The translations under genes and the position numbers were made by a program. Under the pieces are notes generated by a model. That model had not been told where the DNA came from. It did not search any database and saw only the letters and a list, made by a program, of their open reading frames with translations. Below, in pieces: positions 62,162 to 64,000 of a stretch of DNA of 64,000 nucleotides (positions within the stretch are counted from its first letter, which is position 1; each line of letters opens with the position of its first letter). Location: positions 17,594 through 81,593 of the forward strand of contig NZ_JBJURJ010000027.1 of the NCBI RefSeq assembly GCF_046098205.1, in the 5' to 3' direction. The DNA is from Paenibacillus_AR mesotrionivorans. GTDB taxonomy: Bacteria; Bacillota; Bacilli; Paenibacillales; NBRC-103111.

Positions 62162-63910
62162 ATGCTTTTTCGTCACAGCCCCCGCTTGGCGGGGAGATTC
62201 CCCGGATTGAAGCTGACCCTGAAGCTGCGCTTGGGGATCGGCTTCGCTGCCATTATTGCCGTATTCGTAGTGGCGGCGGTTTTCAATAGCGGGCAAATCG
62301 GACGGATCCGGACCAACATGGAGACCCAGGACAGCAAGGTTCGCTTGCAGATGCAGGCTCTTGAGCTGAAGGGTGCGGCCCAGGACATCAAGGATATTGC
62401 TTCCGGACTGATGATCTCCCGCACGCAAGCCTTTATCGACAAATACAAGGAAGCACGTCCTGTGTTTCTGGAGCAGTCCAAGCAGCTGGGAGACACCGCC
62501 TCCACCGAGGAGCAGCTGAAATGGAGAAGCCAGCTGGTGATGGCCACCACGGATTATCTCAATATGTTCGACCAGGCAGTCACCATCATTTCCGATCCAA
62601 ACCTGAAAGATGTAGAGAAGCAGATGAACACCCAATATCTCTATGAAGAAACCCAGAAGCAGCGGGACAAAATATTTACGCTCACCGACCAGTTCTATAC
62701 GGCCTTCAGTCAGGATGCCGAGTCGGCTATGGAAATCTCCCGGGAAACGCTGGACCAAAGCGCCGCGTCCATGTGGCTTTACTCTCTCCTGGCGATTATT
62801 CTGGGGGCAGCCGTTGCCGTTATTATCATTCTCTACTTTGGGCGGAGCATACGAAGGCTGCAGAATGCGGTTTCCGTTATTGCGGAAGGAAATCTGTCCC
62901 ACAAGATCAACTCCTCCTCCCGGGATGAGCTGGGCCAGCTGAGCCGCGCCTTCGATACGATGGTGGACAAGGTGCGGGATATGGTACTGGAGACCAAAGC
63001 CGCCGCTACTTCCTTAGACGAGCATTCCGGACAGTTCCAGCGTTACTCCCAGGATACCGCCGCGGCTAATGCCCATATCCTAACGGCTATCCAGGAGATC
63101 GCCAAGGGTGCGGGGCAGCAAGCCCAGCAGGCGGAAAACAGCGCGGGAATCCTCGACCAGCTGGAACGGGAAATCGGCGACATCTGGGAATATGCCCGGC
63201 TGATGAGCCAAAGCGGCAAAACCTCCGAGCAGAACACCAAGGACGGGCAATCCTCCGTAGAAGCGCTGCAGAAGGCGTCCATACAAACCGAGGAGCTGCT
63301 CCTTCAGGTGCAGCAATCCATGGCAGGGCTCTCGGAGCATTCCTCGAAGATCGGAGCCATCGTCGGCACCATCGGGGAGATTGCCTCGCAAACCAATATC
63401 TTATCGTTGAATGCGGCCATTGAAGCGGCACGGGCAGGAAGCTACGGCAAGGGATTTTCGGTCATTGCCGAGGAGGTCCGGGTATTGTCCTTACATACAG
63501 GTGAACAATCGAAGAATATCGAGCGGATTATCAGCGGGCTTAGCGGGGAAATTGCGGCGCTGGGCGAGAAGCTTGCCAACAGCCAGCAGATGATTTTGAA
63601 GCAGAACAGCCAGGTGGTCAACTGCCTCGGCTCATTTGAAGCCATTGCCGGCTCTACGGCGGAGGTTTCCTCCCGGATTGGCCAGGTGAATGGCAAGGTG
63701 GACACCATCCGGGTGAAATGCCGGGAACTGGTGGAGAACTTCCAGCAGGTGGCCGCGGTGGCCCAGGAAACGGCGGCGGGTGTGCAGGAGGTGAACTCTA
63801 CCTCTCTGCAGCAGGATGCGGCTATCCGCCATGTGGCGGGACAAGCAGAGGATATTCACGCTTTGTCCAAGGAGCTGTTCAGCTCGCTGCAAAGCTTTGT
63901 GGTGGAGTAA
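62162..63910 (+). CDS. Methyl-accepting chemotaxis protein
   Basis: The product has 582 residues. Membrane helix 1 (about 22-42), a ~155-residue helical sensor region (4HB-like), helix 2 (about 202-224) and HAMP (GRSIRRLQNAVSVIAEGNLSHKI). The cytoplasmic signalling hairpin follows, with the invariant tip GEIASQTNILSLNAAIEAAR (hairpin centre) and methylation-helix repeats on both sides. GGAGGGTGCATACAT precedes the start. It faces pstS divergently across PhoP-box-like sequences, so phosphate-linked chemotaxis is a possibility, not shown. Confidence 0.93.
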   Translation: MLFRHSPRLAGRFPGLKLTLKLRLGIGFAAIIAVFVVAAVFNSGQIGRIRTNMETQDSKVRLQMQALELKGAAQDIKDIASGLMISRTQAFIDKYKEARPVFLEQSKQLGDTASTEEQLKWRSQLVMATTDYLNMFDQAVTIISDPNLKDVEKQMNTQYLYEETQKQRDKIFTLTDQFYTAFSQDAESAMEISRETLDQSAASMWLYSLLAIILGAAVAVIIILYFGRSIRRLQNAVSVIAEGNLSHKINSSSRDELGQLSRAFDTMVDKVRDMVLETKAAATSLDEHSGQFQRYSQDTAAANAHILTAIQEIAKGAGQQAQQAENSAGILDQLEREIGDIWEYARLMSQSGKTSEQNTKDGQSSVEALQKASIQTEELLLQVQQSMAGLSEHSSKIGAIVGTIGEIASQTNILSLNAAIEAARAGSYGKGFSVIAEEVRVLSLHTGEQSKNIERIISGLSGEIAALGEKLANSQQMILKQNSQVVNCLGSFEAIAGSTAEVSSRIGQVNGKVDTIRVKCRELVENFQQVAAVAQETAAGVQEVNSTSLQQDAAIRHVAGQAEDIHALSKELFSSLQSFVVE

Positions 63911-63923
63911 AGGCTGGAATTGA

Positions 63924-64000
63924 GGGTTGGGTTGGGTTGGGTTGGGTTGGGTTGGGTTGGGTTGGGTTGGGTTGGGTTGGGTTGGGTTGGGTTGGGTTGG
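63924..64000. repeat. Pentanucleotide (TTGGG)n tandem repeat at the window edge
   Basis: After GGCTGGAATTGA, at least 15 consecutive units of GGGTT run without interruption to the window end, starting 14 bases after the chemoreceptor stop. The G-run spacing allows G-quadruplex formation. Its true length and its right flank are not visible. Confidence 0.92.

Overview
The window looks like a chromosomal segment of a spore-forming, moderately GC-rich Firmicute, most likely Paenibacillus. The reasons are an alpha/beta-type spore protein (SASP), YtaF, a DUF3231 protein, an S-layer-homology (SLH) surface protein, YesM/YesN-style two-component regulation of a carbohydrate ABC transporter, and the Bacillus/Paenibacillus-like order polA-mutM-ytaF-coaE-(lytic transglycosylase)-SASP-nrdR. 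The genus call is inference; no rRNA or other species marker is present.

Layout. (1) 1-7.8 kb: the tail of a GntR-type repressor with its YtrB-like ABC exporter, a large SLH surface protein, a lipoprotein, a WYL regulator and a DinB protein. (2) 7.8-15.5 kb: accessory genes with two copies of an intergenic repeat, an aminoglycoside-phosphotransferase-fold kinase, three small HTH genes (one broken), a serine hydrolase and an SGNH hydrolase. (3) 15.6-29.7 kb: regulatory and accessory genes. They include two LytTR/GHKL two-component pairs, two MerR regulators each with a 19-bp-spacer promoter, the RuMP formaldehyde-fixation genes hxlA-hxlB with hxlR, a diguanylate cyclase next to a decayed class B sortase, an exosporium-like protein, a CPBP-like membrane protein and a decayed immunity-like gene. 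(4) 29.9-35.8 kb: an AT-rich insertion next to tRNA-Ala(GGC). It carries one very large gene resembling an anti-phage STAND NTPase with an N-terminal nuclease-like domain, and it ends in a 200-bp tandem array that repeats the tRNA 3' end and its terminator. (5) 36.3-45.4 kb: a minus-strand sugar-uptake cluster (binding protein, two permeases, YesM-like kinase, YesN-like regulator, GH3 beta-N-acetylhexosaminidase). (6) 45.6-53.3 kb: housekeeping genes (nrdR, SASP, lytic transglycosylase, coaE, ytaF, mutM, polA). (7) 53.8-64 kb: c-di-GMP/CBS proteins, a HAD hydrolase, the phosphate uptake operon pstSCAB-phoU with PhoP-box-like repeats, a chemoreceptor and a telomere-like (TTGGG)n tract at the window edge.

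The most notable signals are the STAND-type defence candidate in a tRNA-Ala hotspot with its 200-bp satellite array, and a dispersed four-armed intergenic element of near-constant length (about 185-190 bp) with six full copies, one half copy and one divergent relative. One copy of this element abuts and appears to truncate the sortase pseudogene. No CRISPR array, rRNA or intact insertion sequence was seen. Stretches over 300 bases without genes (7.8-8.3, 8.5-8.9, 29.7-30.2, 34.8-35.75, 35.8-36.3, 39.7-40.3, 46.2-46.6 and 53.25-53.8 kb) are mostly filled by these repeats.
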